The notes beneath the pieces are model-generated. The model was not told the DNA's origin. It saw nothing but the letters and a program-made list of their open reading frames with translations, and searched no databases. A DNA stretch of 22,500 bases from the NCBI GenBank assembly GCA_963575745.1, contig CAUYUJ010015030.1, positions 237,501-260,000 on the forward strand. The letters run 5' to 3'. The position numbers were made by a program, and so were the translations under genes. The DNA is from Prorocentrum cordatum. Taxonomy: Eukaryota; Sar; Dinophyceae; Prorocentrales; Prorocentraceae. Shown here one piece after another: positions 1 through 8,561 of this stretch; within the stretch, counting starts at the first letter, position 1, and each line of letters begins with the position of its first letter.

Positions 1-6
1 GCGCAA

Positions 7-74
7 TGTGCACAGCACTGCCCTGACACGCTCTTGAAAAGTACAACGCAATTTGTCCCACCAATTTCCTCTGA
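7..74. repeat. Box A, copy 1 (68-bp dispersed repeat)
   Basis: This stretch matches 2579-2646 almost base for base, at an offset of 2572 with about four mismatches. Read on the minus strand, both copies give the same peptide core, GGTxCVVLFKSVSGQCCA, with a few replacements around it (N/K, E/Q, H/Q). Copy 2 lies inside the long minus-strand ORF. Copy 1 lies just beyond that ORF's stop codon, so an older duplication of the coding unit may continue left of the window. Confidence 0.85.
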
Positions 75-108
75 AAACCTAGCTGCAGAAAGCGAAGGTG
101 GCCGGCCG

Positions 109-148
109 GGTAAACGTCACCACATTCAGGTAAACGTCACCACATGTC
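109..148. repeat. 20-bp tandem duplication
   Basis: The 17-mer GGTAAACGTCACCACAT occurs at 109-125 and again at 129-145, a 20-bp period. It is a local tandem duplication with no assigned function. Confidence 0.9.
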
Positions 149-186
149 CGAACTGCGGGCCAGAGTCGGGCGGGGGCCAGGAGCTT

Positions 187-3100
187 TCAGACTCCAAAGG
201 CGGAGCTCGATGCATCGGTGGGCAGTCGGCTGCGCGTCGGCATGAGTGAGATCGGGAATTTAAGGGGGTACTGGAGCGATCGGGAATTTAAGGGGGTACA
301 GCTTGAATCACCTTGCACCACCTTGAGCCACCTTGCGTCGGCCTTTCTCGGTCCGTCGTACTGTGGTCCAGCTTCGCGGAACCAGTGGGTGTGCCTAGCA
401 GGGCGGCGGTCGGGGACCGTCACAAGAGGGGGCAAGTACGCGGCCAACACCCATGACAAGAGGATCCGCTTGGCCCGGCGGAGCGCAGGAGCCGGAGCAT
501 ACTGATAGGGTGGCTCCTCCTGGGCCTGCGCGGCGTCCCCGCCGCCCCCCTCGGCGGCTGCTGCGGCCTTGCGTTTGGCCCTCAGACTCCTCAGCCTCCT
601 CCTGTCGGAGCGCTCCTCAGCCTCCAGTCGTTGGAGCAGGTCCTGCTCCTTCAGGTGCGACAGCATCTTCGCGACGTCTCGGAGTGCGACTTCCCAGTCA
701 GCTGTGCGTTCAGTCTGGGCGCGGCTGCCTGGTGGGACGGTCAGCGCAGGTGGCCTGCAGGGTACTGCTGCCGTGACGTCAGGGCGCTGTGCTGCTGAGG
801 TACGGTGGCGTGGGTTCACTGCTGGGCCGGGCTGGGGCCCCTGAGTTTGGGCCTTGGTCTGTGCGCCCGTACTGGGGGACGGCATCTCGGCGCGGAGCGC
901 AGGTGCAGGGACGGTCAGACTGGAGCAGCTCAGGTGGGCGGTGTCCCCAGACGACAGCGTGACGGTCCAGTGGCCGGGGTGCTCGCTGGACTGCCCCCGT
1001 ACGATACCTCGGAGGCCGTTGATGGGGTTGTGGACTTGACCCTGGACGATGACCGCTGTGCCCGCGTGGAGCCGTGGTGGGATCCAAGCGGCCAAACGGC
1101 AGTTTACGGCTCGGAGGTGACCGATGGTGGCTGGTTGCGGTCCGAGGAAGCGCTCGAAGTGCTCCCGTACAGTCGCGGTGCTAGTGCTGGCAGTGCTGGT
1201 GCTAACACGCGAGGTTTCGAGGGAGCCAGGACCCGGGGCAGGCGTGTGGGCATGCGAGACGGCCGAGGCTGGCCCCGCTGCCGTGCTACCAGGTTGTGGC
1301 GGGGAGGTCACCCCAGGGCTCGAGGCAGCGTGGGGACCGATGACAGGAATGGTAGGCGTGGTGCCATGCGGGGGGGCCGAAGCCGCCCCCGCTGGCGTGC
1401 TACCAGGTTTTGGCGGGGGGGTCGACTCGAGGCTTGAGGCAGTGTGGGGGCCGATGACAGGAATGGCAGGCGTGGTGCCATGCGGGGGGGCTGAAACCGC
1501 CCCCGCTGGCGTGCTACCAGGTTTTGGCAGGGAGGTCGGCTCGAGGCTCGAGGCAGTGTGGGGGCTGATGCCAGGGCGGCCCTGGGCGGCCGTCTGGTGG
1601 CCTAGAGGGCGTCTGCGGTCGACGTCGCCGCCGCGCTGTCGGCGTCGCCGCCGCGCTGTAGCTGCACTCCGTCGCCGCCACTCGTCGCGGAAGCCGATGA
1701 AGAAGTAGTACATGACGTACGTGGCACACAGGATGGCCCACGTGGACGGTGACACCACGTTGTACCACTCGATGACCTCCAAACACACACGCTCCACGAA
1801 CGCTGCCGTGTAGGCCGACGTGGGTGCCACCTTTGGTGCCGCCGCGGACGGCTCAGGGCGTGCTGAATCTGGCAGGGTTGGCGTGAGAGTTTTCGTCGGC
1901 GATGGCGTCTCGGCTGCGCTCGGTGCCGGCGTTGGTGCTGGTGTCAACGTTGGTGCCCGCGTAGGCGTGGGCGCGGGTGCTGCCGCTGGCAGTGCTGGTG
2001 TCGAAACTATGGACGATGCTGCCATGGATGCGAGCGTCGATGCGGACGGCGGAGTTGGCGTAGATGCTGGCTGCAACTCTGGCGTGGGTACCGGCGTAGG
2101 CGCGGGCGTGGGTGGTGACGCTGGCGGTGCTGGCGTCGGAGCTGTCGTCGGTGCTGGCCTCACTGTTGACGTCGGGGTGGGTGTCGGGTCTGACGTCGCT
2201 GCTGCCTGTGACTCTGGCTTTGGTGCCGGCGTGGTGGGGGCGGCCGCTGGCGCTGGAGGTGCTGGTGTCAGAGCTGTCGTCAGTGCTGGCGTCGGTGCGG
2301 GCGTCGACAAGGACGTCGGTGCTGCCTTCGGCTCTGACATCGCCGTCCAGGGGGCAGGCGTGGATGCTGACACTGCCGATGCTGGCGTCGGAGCTGCTGT
2401 CATTGGTGCTGACGCCTCGGCTGCACTCGGGGCCGGCGCTGTCGCTGGTGTCGGAGCTGCGTGCGGGTCTGGTGTTGGTGGCGCCGTAGTCGTGGGCGTA
2501 GGTGTTACTTGTGAGGCTGTTTTCGCTGGTCTGTAGTTGTTGCCCCACGGGGTGTCGCAGTGGGTGCCCATGGGGTACTGTGCACAGCACTGCCCTGACA
2601 CGCTCTTGAAAAGTACAACGCATTTTGTCCCACCTATTTGCTCTGATACGTTCAGTGGTACGCATGTTACCGTAGACGATGATGCCGCCGGCGAGTCTGA
2701 CATGGCTGCCGCCGTGGGCGGCCGCCCGAAGACTGGCACTTCCGATGCGGCCGTCACAGCTGCCGTCCGTGCTGTCGTCGATGACTGTGGAGGGATCGGG
2801 AATTTAAGGGGGTACAGGTGCGATCGGGAATTTAAGCGGGTACAGCCCCACTCGGACTGAGTGGCCCGCCCGCCCCACCAGGCCTTGAGCCAGCCTTGAG
2901 CAGACTGTACCGATGCTGTCGTCGATGTTGTCGTCGATGCAGACTGTGCCGCAGACGATGAAATCGACGAGGCAGACGTGTCATGACATGACATGGCGGT
3001 CCCACTAGCGTAGGGTGCGCCTGAAGACGGCACCCGCGCCAGCGGCCCTGGGCGAGGCGTCAGGACAGTGAATGGCCGAGGGCTCGTCGAGGCAGGCGTC

Positions 3101-5262
3101 GATGCGGTCGTCGGTGCTGACGTCGCTGTTGGGGTCGATGCGGGCCGTGGCGCAGGCGTAGGTGTCGACGTGGCGGACATGATACGGCGTGGCATGGCGG
3201 CCCCAATAGCCGTGGGTGTGCCTGACGGCGTCGATCTCGTCGTCGATGCCGCCGTCGGTGCCGACGATACTGAGGCCGACCCTGTCGTCAATGCTGGCGT
3301 CGGTGCGGACGTGAGCGCGGGAGCCACGGCCGTGTATGCCGCCGTGGATGCAGTCATGGGTGCTGTCGTGGATACCGCTGTGGAGGCCGTTTGGGGTGCT
3401 GCCGTAGATGCCGACGTGGGTGCCAACGTTGGTGCCGCCGCCGGCGAGTCTGCCACTGCTGACGTCGAAGGCGGTCGCCCGAAAGCTGTCGCTGCCGATG
3501 TGGACGTCCCAGCTGCCGTCCGTGGTGGCGTCGATGTAGTCGTCGGCACAGATAGTGACACAGACGATGCGGGCGACGAGGCGGACGCGGCATGACATGA
3601 CATGGCGGCCCTACTAGCGGAGAGTGTGCCTGAAGGCTGCACTCCCGCCCGCGGCCCTGGACGAGGCGTCAGAGCAATGACTGTCTGCGGACTCATCGAG
3701 GCTGGCCTCGATGCGGCCGTCGGTGCTGACGTTGATGTGGACGTGGGCGCCTCAATCGATGCGGTGGTCGGCGGTGCTGGCCTAGGGACACCCAGGGTCG
3801 TCGGCGGGGTGGGATAAATAGTGGGTGGTGCCGCTGGCGGTGCTGTCGCAGGAGCTGTCGTCGGTGCTGGCCTCGATGCAGACGTCGGAGCTGGCGTCGA
3901 CGCTGGCTGCAACTCTGGCGTGGGTACGGGCGTAGGCGCAGGCGTAGGTGCTGACGCTGGCGGTGCTGGCGTAGGAGCTGTCATCGGTGCTGGTCTCGAT
4001 GGAGACGCCGGAGCTGGCGTCGATGCGGCCTGCAACTCTGGCGTAGGTACCGGCGTAGGCGCAGGCGTGGGTGTTGACGCTGGCGGTGCTGTCGTAGGGG
4101 CTGGCATCGGTGCTGGCCTCGATACGGACGTCGGAGCTGGCGTCGAAGCTGGCTGCAACTCTGAGAGACGATGATGCCGAGGAGAGGTCTGTAGGTCACC
4201 AGGCTTCGGCGGGCCTGAAGGCGCCGCCGAGCGAGTGGCCATACAGGGAGCGCAAGAGTGGCTGATTGTGGTGCTGACGTCTCTTGCGGCCGTCGGGGCT
4301 GTCGCTGGCAGTACTGGCGTCGCTGCCGTCGATGCTGACGTCGGAGCCGCCGCTGGCAGTGGTGGCATCGCTGCCGTCGATGCTACCGTCGGAGCCGGCG
4401 ATGCTATCGATGCCGCCGTCGGAGTCTGTGAAACTGCGGGCGGAGCCGTCGTCGCTGCCGTCGATGCGGCCGTCGGAGCCGACGATGCTAACGAAACTGA
4501 CGTCGGAGCCGGCGGTGCTAACGATGCTGCCATCGTAGCTGCCATCTCTGCTAACGATGCTAACGGTGCTGCCGTCGGAGCCGTCATCGCTGCCGTTGAT
4601 GCTGCCGTCGGAGTCGGCGAAGCTGTGGTCGTTGCTGCCGTCGATGCGAGCGTCGATGCTGACATCGGAGCCGGCGTCGGTGCAGCGTCGTCATGGTCGT
4701 CGTGGTCGTCGTCGTCGTCTCCTCCTCCTCCAGCGGGGCTGGGCGAGGGAGGGGGCGGGGATGGTGTCGAATCTGTGCCCCCCGCTGGCGTCGAGGCTGA
4801 CTGCAGTGCCGTCGTTAGAGCTGGCTTCGGTGCTGTCTGCGGTGCTGGGGTGTGGTCCGTCATGGACGTGGGCGTGGGTGCTGCCGAGGACGATGCTGGC
4901 GCCAATATTGACGTCGATGCGGGCATTGGCAAGGACGCTGATGTCGACAAGGCGGACGGGTCATGGCATGGCAGGGCAGCCCCACTGACGTCAGGTGCGC
5001 CTGAAGACTGCACCCTCGCCAGCGGCCCTGGGCGAGGCGTCAGGACAGAGGATGTTGAAAGGCTCATCACTGCAGGTGCCGAGGACATGACATATCGTGG
5101 CATGGCGGCCCCCGCAGCCGAAGGTGCGCCTGAAGACTGCACCCTCGCTGGCGGGCACGGGCGAGGGGACAGGGCAGGTGATGACGGTGGGCTCGTCGGG
5201 GCTGGCGTCAATGCGGTCGGCAGTGCTGGTGTCGATGCTGGGGTCGATGCGACGACAAGCAT
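187..5262 (-). CDS. Candidate giant repeat protein (Ala/Pro/Thr/Ser-rich), 1691 aa, function unknown
   Basis: The minus frame is open from 6195 to the TGA at 187-189. The part beyond 5300 crosses the GA tract and a plus-strand LINE, so I start at the first in-frame ATG, 5262. Residues about 1-1140 are nearly all Ala, Pro, Thr and Ser. They are interrupted by four boxes near VLTPRPGPLARVQSSGAP and by one Cys-containing insert (box A). About residues 1165-1195 hold a hydrophobic stretch, WAILCATYVMYYFFIGF, followed by an Arg-rich segment: a possible single membrane span with a basic flank. Three 38-aa repeats follow. About 1396-1450 resembles a small SH3/KOW-like fold (NPINGLRGIV, WTVTLSSGDT). 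About 1519-1566 is a charged, coiled-coil-like helix. Both tandem unit sizes keep the frame. I recognise no family. The low-complexity half could be non-coding repeat, and introns cannot be excluded. The C-terminal third is the part most likely to be genuinely coding. Confidence 0.45.
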   Translation of the reverse strand: MLVVASTPASTPALPTALTPAPTSPPSSPALSPRPCPPARVQSSGAPSAAGAAMPRYVMSSAPAVMSLSTSSVLTPRPGPLARVQSSGAPDVSGAALPCHDPSALSTSASLPMPASTSILAPASSSAAPTPTSMTDHTPAPQTAPKPALTTALQSASTPAGGTDSTPSPPPPSPSPAGGGGDDDDDHDDHDDAAPTPAPMSASTLASTAATTTASPTPTAASTAAMTAPTAAPLASLAEMAATMAASLAPPAPTSVSLASSAPTAASTAATTAPPAVSQTPTAASIASPAPTVASTAAMPPLPAAAPTSASTAATPVLPATAPTAARDVSTTISHSCAPCMATRSAAPSGPPKPGDLQTSPRHHRLSELQPASTPAPTSVSRPAPMPAPTTAPPASTPTPAPTPVPTPELQAASTPAPASPSRPAPMTAPTPAPPASAPTPAPTPVPTPELQPASTPAPTSASRPAPTTAPATAPPAAPPTIYPTPPTTLGVPRPAPPTTASIEAPTSTSTSAPTAASRPASMSPQTVIALTPRPGPRAGVQPSGTLSASRAAMSCHAASASSPASSVSLSVPTTTSTPPRTAAGTSTSAATAFGRPPSTSAVADSPAAAPTLAPTSASTAAPQTASTAVSTTAPMTASTAAYTAVAPALTSAPTPALTTGSASVSSAPTAASTTRSTPSGTPTAIGAAMPRRIMSATSTPTPAPRPASTPTATSAPTTASTPASTSPRPFTVLTPRPGPLARVPSSGAPYASGTAMSCHDTSASSISSSAAQSASTTTSTTASVQSAQGWLKAWWGGRATQSEWGCTRLNSRSHLYPLKFPIPPQSSTTARTAAVTAASEVPVFGRPPTAAAMSDSPAASSSTVTCVPLNVSEQIGGTKCVVLFKSVSGQCCAQYPMGTHCDTPWGNNYRPAKTASQVTPTPTTTAPPTPDPHAAPTPATAPAPSAAEASAPMTAAPTPASAVSASTPAPWTAMSEPKAAPTSLSTPAPTPALTTALTPAPPAPAAAPTTPAPKPESQAAATSDPTPTPTSTVRPAPTTAPTPAPPASPPTPAPTPVPTPELQPASTPTPPSASTLASMAASSIVSTPALPAAAPAPTPTRAPTLTPAPTPAPSAAETPSPTKTLTPTLPDSARPEPSAAAPKVAPTSAYTAAFVERVCLEVIEWYNVVSPSTWAILCATYVMYYFFIGFRDEWRRRSAATARRRRRQRGGDVDRRRPLGHQTAAQGRPGISPHTASSLEPTSLPKPGSTPAGAVSAPPHGTTPAIPVIGPHTASSLESTPPPKPGSTPAGAASAPPHGTTPTIPVIGPHAASSPGVTSPPQPGSTAAGPASAVSHAHTPAPGPGSLETSRVSTSTASTSTATVREHFERFLGPQPATIGHLRAVNCRLAAWIPPRLHAGTAVIVQGQVHNPINGLRGIVRGQSSEHPGHWTVTLSSGDTAHLSCSSLTVPAPALRAEMPSPSTGAQTKAQTQGPQPGPAVNPRHRTSAAQRPDVTAAVPCRPPALTVPPGSRAQTERTADWEVALRDVAKMLSHLKEQDLLQRLEAEERSDRRRLRSLRAKRKAAAAAEGGGGDAAQAQEEPPYQYAPAPALRRAKRILLSWVLAAYLPPLVTVPDRRPARHTHWFREAGPQYDGPRKADARWLKVVQGDSSCTPLNSRSLQYPLKFPISLMPTRSRLPTDASSSAFGV
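250..299. repeat. Box B pair, copy 1 (22-bp unit, 28-bp spacing)
   Basis: A 22-bp unit with core CGGGAATTTAAGGGGGTAC occurs at 250-271 and 278-299. The same pair, with the same 28-bp spacing, is found at 2794-2843. On the minus strand it reads YPLKFPI in the frame of the long ORF; another minus frame meets a TAA inside the unit. In both places it follows box A by about 150-175 bp, so A and B belong to one larger duplicated segment. Confidence 0.9.
1213..1600 (-). repeat. 114-bp tandem repeat, about 3 copies
   Basis: Units begin at about 1213, 1327 and 1441, and a fourth starts at 1555 and breaks off. The exact 114-bp spacing is seen from the AGTGTGGGG/AGCGTGGGG anchor at 1327, 1441 and 1555. 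On the minus strand each unit encodes 38 aa with the pattern PGSTPAG..SAPPHGTTP.IPVIGPH. The most divergent copy is the one nearest the C-terminus of the ORF. Confidence 0.9.
2579..2646. repeat. Box A, copy 2
   Basis: Partner of 7-74. In the long minus ORF it encodes the only Cys-containing island of the Pro/Ala/Thr region (GGTKCVVLFKSVSGQCCA). Box B follows about 150 bp later on the plus strand, repeating the order seen at the window's left edge. Confidence 0.85.
2794..2843. repeat. Box B pair, copy 2
   Basis: Two 22-bp units at 2794-2815 and 2822-2843, with one G-to-C change in the second. Spacing is 28 bp, as in 250-299. Minus-strand translation is YPLKFPI in the long ORF. Confidence 0.9.
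2977..5180 (-). repeat. Box C: about 90-bp dispersed repeat, 4 clear copies
   Basis: Copies lie at about 2977-3068, 3590-3682, 4958-5048 and 5090-5175, with a shorter relative near 3175-3230. Each begins near a GACATGGCGGCCC-like stretch and contains GCCTGAAG followed later by GGCGAGG. On the minus strand all four translate to a variant of LTPRPGPLARVQSSGAP followed by a Met/Cys/His patch. The copies are hundreds of bases apart, yet all lie in the same frame of the long ORF. Confidence 0.8.
3835..4165 (-). repeat. 123-bp tandem repeat, about 3 copies
   Basis: The anchor TGCAACTCTG occurs at 3908, 4031 and 4154, exactly 123 bp (41 codons) apart. A dispersed copy sits at 2071. The unit is itself built from shorter GCTGGCGTCG-like subrepeats. 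The minus-strand translation is rich in PTPAP and includes TPELQ. Confidence 0.9.
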
Positions 5263-5299
5263 GACGGCGGCGAGAATGGTGGCACGTTTGGGGCGAGAG

Positions 5300-5360
5300 A
5301 GAGAGAGAGAGAGTGAGTGAGAGAGAGAGCGAGAGAGAGAGAGAGCGAGAGAGAGAGAGA

Positions 5361-5404
<44 letters not shown>

Positions 5405-5459
5405 GAGAGAGAGAAAAAAAAAAAAAAAAGAAAGAGAGAGAGAGAGAGAGGAAGAGAGA

Positions 5460-5490
<31 letters not shown>

Positions 5491-5507
5491 CAAACAAAAG
5501 AGAGAGG

Positions 5508-5541
<34 letters not shown>

Positions 5542-5545
5542 TTGG
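5300..5545. repeat. (GA)n/(CT)n tract with A16
   Basis: Almost pure GA dinucleotide repeat for about 245 bp, interrupted by AAAA-rich patches, including sixteen A at 5414-5429 and a CAAACAAAAG break near 5490. It separates the divergent minus-strand ORF from the plus-strand LINE. On the minus strand it is a long polypyrimidine tract ending about 30 bp before the ATG at 5262. No AG splice acceptor lies between the tract and that ATG, so the sequence does not support calling it a trans-splice acceptor. Confidence 0.95.
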
Positions 5546-5579
5546 AATCTTGGCTGGGGCCAGCAAGATCTGGTGCAGA

Positions 5580-6190
5580 TTGCGCGATGGCGCCACGTCT
5601 GAGTGGTCTGAGGGCTGGCAGGCTCATTGGGATACGGCCATTGCTGGCAGCAGCGCTCTGCTAGCAGCGATCCTCCGCTCGTTGTTAGGTGGGGCGCGAC
5701 GGCACTGGGGATGCCAGCAACGACCTTGGTGCTCGACTTTAAGAAGCTGCACGGCTCGCTGGCTTGAATCTCGTTGGGCCGTGCAGCGCAACAGTTGGGC
5801 CATCCGCCCATCGCGGTCTGCCTCGAGGCGCCTTTGCGCGCTAGTCCTCGATTTTTGCGAGACCACAAGGGAGCCGCTGAGGCGATTCTGCCGACGCGAT
5901 CACTGGTGGCAGGCCCCCCGCATGGGGCGCAATCTGCCGAGCTGTTCTTGCGCCCCTTGCTCCAGCGAGCCCAACGACAGGCCGATTCCACCGCGTTCTG
6001 GACCATTGTCGACGACGCCGTTCCTCGAGCAGAAGGACCGAAAGAGCTCGTTGAATCTCGCGCGCTCTCCTCCGCCGGAGATTTAAAGCAAGGACTGGAC
6101 ACCATGCGACTGGTGGTTTCCCCTAAAACGGCGTCGCTGGCAAATGACGTCAGCTCGGGCAAAAAGCTGGCCAAGCGGCTTCGCCACAAA
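5580..6190 (+). pseudogene. Reverse transcriptase domain of LINE 1
   Basis: The motifs appear in the expected order: HWDTAIAGSSALLAA (5625-5669, third frame), then LVLDFKKLHGSL (motif A, 5726-5761), SLVAGPPHGAQSA (motif B region, 5900-5938), WTIVDDAV (motif C with the catalytic DD, 5999-6022) and LVVSPKTASLANDVS (motif D, 6110-6154), the last four in the second frame. A frameshift between about 5690 and 5705 joins the first block to the rest, and a TGA at 5765-5767 follows motif A directly. The motif A and motif C aspartates survive although the frame is broken, so inactivation may be fairly recent. Confidence 0.85.
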
Positions 6191-6207
6191 GCCAATCCTG
6201 CGCAGGA

Positions 6208-7200
6208 TTGTCAGGAGGCAGTGGGCCTAGGAGTGGGCGCGACGGGGGTGGGCGACGGTCTGCTCGTAGATCGTCACAACGTGTTGCCGCTGCTGCTAGA
6301 CGCGCCCTCCGACTACAGCGCTTTTGTCGCCATGCTCGCCTTCGCAAAGTCTCACTGGGGCTTTGGGCAGCTGGGGCGCTTCCCCAAGCAACGCACGGGC
6401 GTCGGGCGCTGGGTCTTGCTCCGCGCTAATTGCTCCGATTCCGACGCCAAGCTGCCGCGGCCGGCGCTGGCCCGCTGAAGGGCAGATGCTTGACCAGCAC
6501 CTTGGAAACACTATGCGGACAGGAAGACCCAGCTCTGGAGTTGCGTCGTCAGCTCGCGGCTGAGCACCCTGCAACCCTTCATCCACAATGCCATCGGAGA
6601 GTTGAGCAACCTTGGCCAAAAACTTTACGGCGGCTTGGGTTGGCAGGTCGGTCGGGCAGATGGCGAATTGTCAAAGTACCAGCGTCAGCTGTTATCGCCG
6701 CTCTTCTCGAGGCAGGATGGACACAAACGATAGCAGTTCCTTGGTGGCGTCCAGAGACCGCTGGACTTGCTGAGTGGAAGCTCCCCACTTCGTCCCTGGC
6801 AGGCTTCGCAGGAGACGAGATGGACGTCACTGGTATTCTCGACCATTTGATGTCCGATTCCAATGTTCAGTAATGTTCAGTTATGGGTTCAGGCTGCTGC
6901 GCATGATGGCGCCGACGACCTCCGAGGAGGAGCTGACCTCTACTGGCCTCGGCGAGAATTCGTCAAGATCTCAAAGAATGGGGAAGCGATATGGCGGGCC
7001 AGACGCCGTGCGCGGCTGCTGGTGCCCAGTGGTCTCGCGTCCGCCAAATTCCGACCGGCACGGCCGAGCAGCAGCTGTGCACGCGGTGCCGCAAATCGCC
7101 TGAGACGCTGCGGCATCGCAATTGGGAGTGTGAATGCAACAAAGATCATGGGGATGACTCCCTCTCCGCCCTCTTAGTGTCTCACTGTAGCGAATTTTGA
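6208..7200 (+). pseudogene. LINE 1 post-RT region with zinc-finger-like segment
   Basis: After another frameshift, frame one reads GLWAAGALPQATHGRRALGL up to a TAA at 6427-6429, then stays open to 6873 with a Trp-rich segment. From 6863 the sense continues in a different frame (VQAAAHDGADDLRGGADL). It returns to frame one at about 6991, where LCTRCRKSPETLRHRNWEC (7075-7131) has the CxxC...H...C spacing of the zinc-binding segment that follows RT in many LINEs. The assignment rests on order and motif, not on alignment. Confidence 0.7.
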
Positions 7201-7226
7201 TATGAACCCAGGCTTGTGTCTCAGAG

Positions 7227-8047
7227 GTGCCCCCCCCCGACCGACCACACTCACCCCGAGTTCGTGAACCATCAGAAGCCGAAGAATTAGAGCCCCTCGG
7301 CGCGACGTACCTGAACGAGTTGTCGCCCGTCGGCTCTGAGGCCTTGGCGGTTGTCGGGGGTGGCTCTGGATGGCGTTTCTCCTCCGACCCTCGTCGCCGA
7401 CGTTGTGGCGCGGCTTTTGTGGTGGTCAGAATCAGCCCAATGACGTCGTTGTGGGAGGTGGGCGGGGGCTTTTCTGGAATTTGTGGTGGAAGGTCTCAGC
7501 CCGTTCCTCGCTCCGGGCTTCTGGCTTTCGCGCTGTGTCTTGAAAACACTACAGGCCCCGTTCATGATGTTACGGGACGCTATCCCCCTGGCAGCTGGGT
7601 TGGAGCGGTGTCGGGCCAGCGCGGTGGGGGGCAGGAACTGGGATTTGTGGCTGCGAATTTAAGACCGCTCTTGTCTCACGAAAACAGGGGCACGCCACCT
7701 TAGAGCGGACGGTTTCTCACCTTGACCTCGAGGCCGAGGGCCGTTCGGCCCATCAGGTGTTCCTCAGGGCTGGAAACCACCTGGCGGACCAAGCGGCCCC
7801 AGAGGCCGCCGAGCGTCCCTGGCAGCTTTCAGCCCGCTCTGATCCCAGGGCAGATTTTTGGGATGCGCAGACTGCCCCATTTCGGCGTCGCGCGCGCCGA
7901 GCCTTGGTCGATTCGTCCCTGGCCGACCTCGGGAAGGCTCGGCCGTCGGTCGCCCCCTTAGAGAGAGCGAGGCAAGGGTCGAAGCTTGACCGAACGCTTC
8001 GCGCGTCGCCGCACAACATCGTGACGTATGGTAGGTCCTTCCGCTGA
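7227..8047 (+). pseudogene. RNase H domain of LINE 1, first catalytic Asp replaced
   Basis: The domain begins with VVGGGSGWRFSSDPRRRRCG (7350-7409), where the family usually has a TDGSG-type motif. The expected Asp is Gly here, so the first metal ligand is lost. Its end is clear in another frame: TVSHLDLEAEG followed by VFLRAGNHLADQAA (about 7709-7798), with the closing GNxxAD of RNase H. The middle (about 7560-7700) is split over frames, with NWDLW visible at about 7639. It ends at a TGA at 8045-8047. Confidence 0.75.
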
Positions 8048-8050
8048 AGG

Positions 8051-8360
8051 GTGTGCGAAGTGCTCTGTGATCAGCAGGACCCCTCAGAGGTCTCCAAGGC
8101 ACCATGCATCCCTGCCGCGGGGGTTGGCCCCTTCCCCTCGGACGTCGCTGTCGAGGTCCCTGGGCCTGTTTCGGTTTCGGGTGCGGTCTTGCATCCCTCT
8201 CACAAGATGGCGTTCTGGGACTTGCACAGCTTGTACTTTAGCAAGGCTTGCGGCCGAACAGCCACTTCGGACGGGCGCCAGCTGGTGCCCGAGTGTAATG
8301 CGCCCTCGAAGAAGGGTTATGAAAACCTGGGCCGAATTCGCCGCGGTTTGTACCCGAGCT
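8051..8360 (+). pseudogene. C-terminal tail domain of LINE 1 (CG-type)
   Basis: Residues encoded at 8192-8356 read HPSHKMAFWDLHSLYF, KACGRTATSDGRQLVPEC and NLGRIRRGLYP. From memory of dinoflagellate LINE proteins, a tail with SH...CG...L..C...RxxxGxxP often closes the polyprotein after RNase H. One of the usual cysteines is not at its expected place. The frame stays open to 8848, but beyond about 8440 it runs into simple sequence and is not convincing. Confidence 0.6.
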
Positions 8361-8561
8361 ATGCGGCGAGTCTCTGCAACGCCACGCTCGTATTGCTGCC
8401 GTGGCCGATCAGCAGGCGCGAGTGCGAGGGTGTGCCATTTGAGGCACGTGCGCTCCTTGCTTGCTGCGCTCTCCCTCCTCCCTGTTCTCTCCTGCACGAC
8501 GTTGCTCGCCAAAACGTCCCAAAACGTCCTGCTCCTCCTCGCCCAACCTATCATGATCGTC

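Noticed and set aside
1820-5320. Plus-strand ORFs translating to GVGA-type repeats (up to 361 aa)
   Set aside because: They mirror the minus-strand repeat, are broken into several frames, have no non-repetitive domain, and box A/C islands translate sensibly only on minus.
5313-5545. Arg/Glu-repeat ORF segments over the GA tract
   Set aside because: Pure translation of GA dinucleotides; present in two plus frames equally.
5300-5545. Polypyrimidine tract as trans-splice acceptor for the minus ORF
   Set aside because: No AG lies between the tract and the ATG at 5262.
5263-6195. Extension of the long minus ORF to 2002 aa
   Set aside because: It would start on TTG, run through the GA tract as poly-Ser/Leu/Phe, and lie antisense to clear RT motifs.
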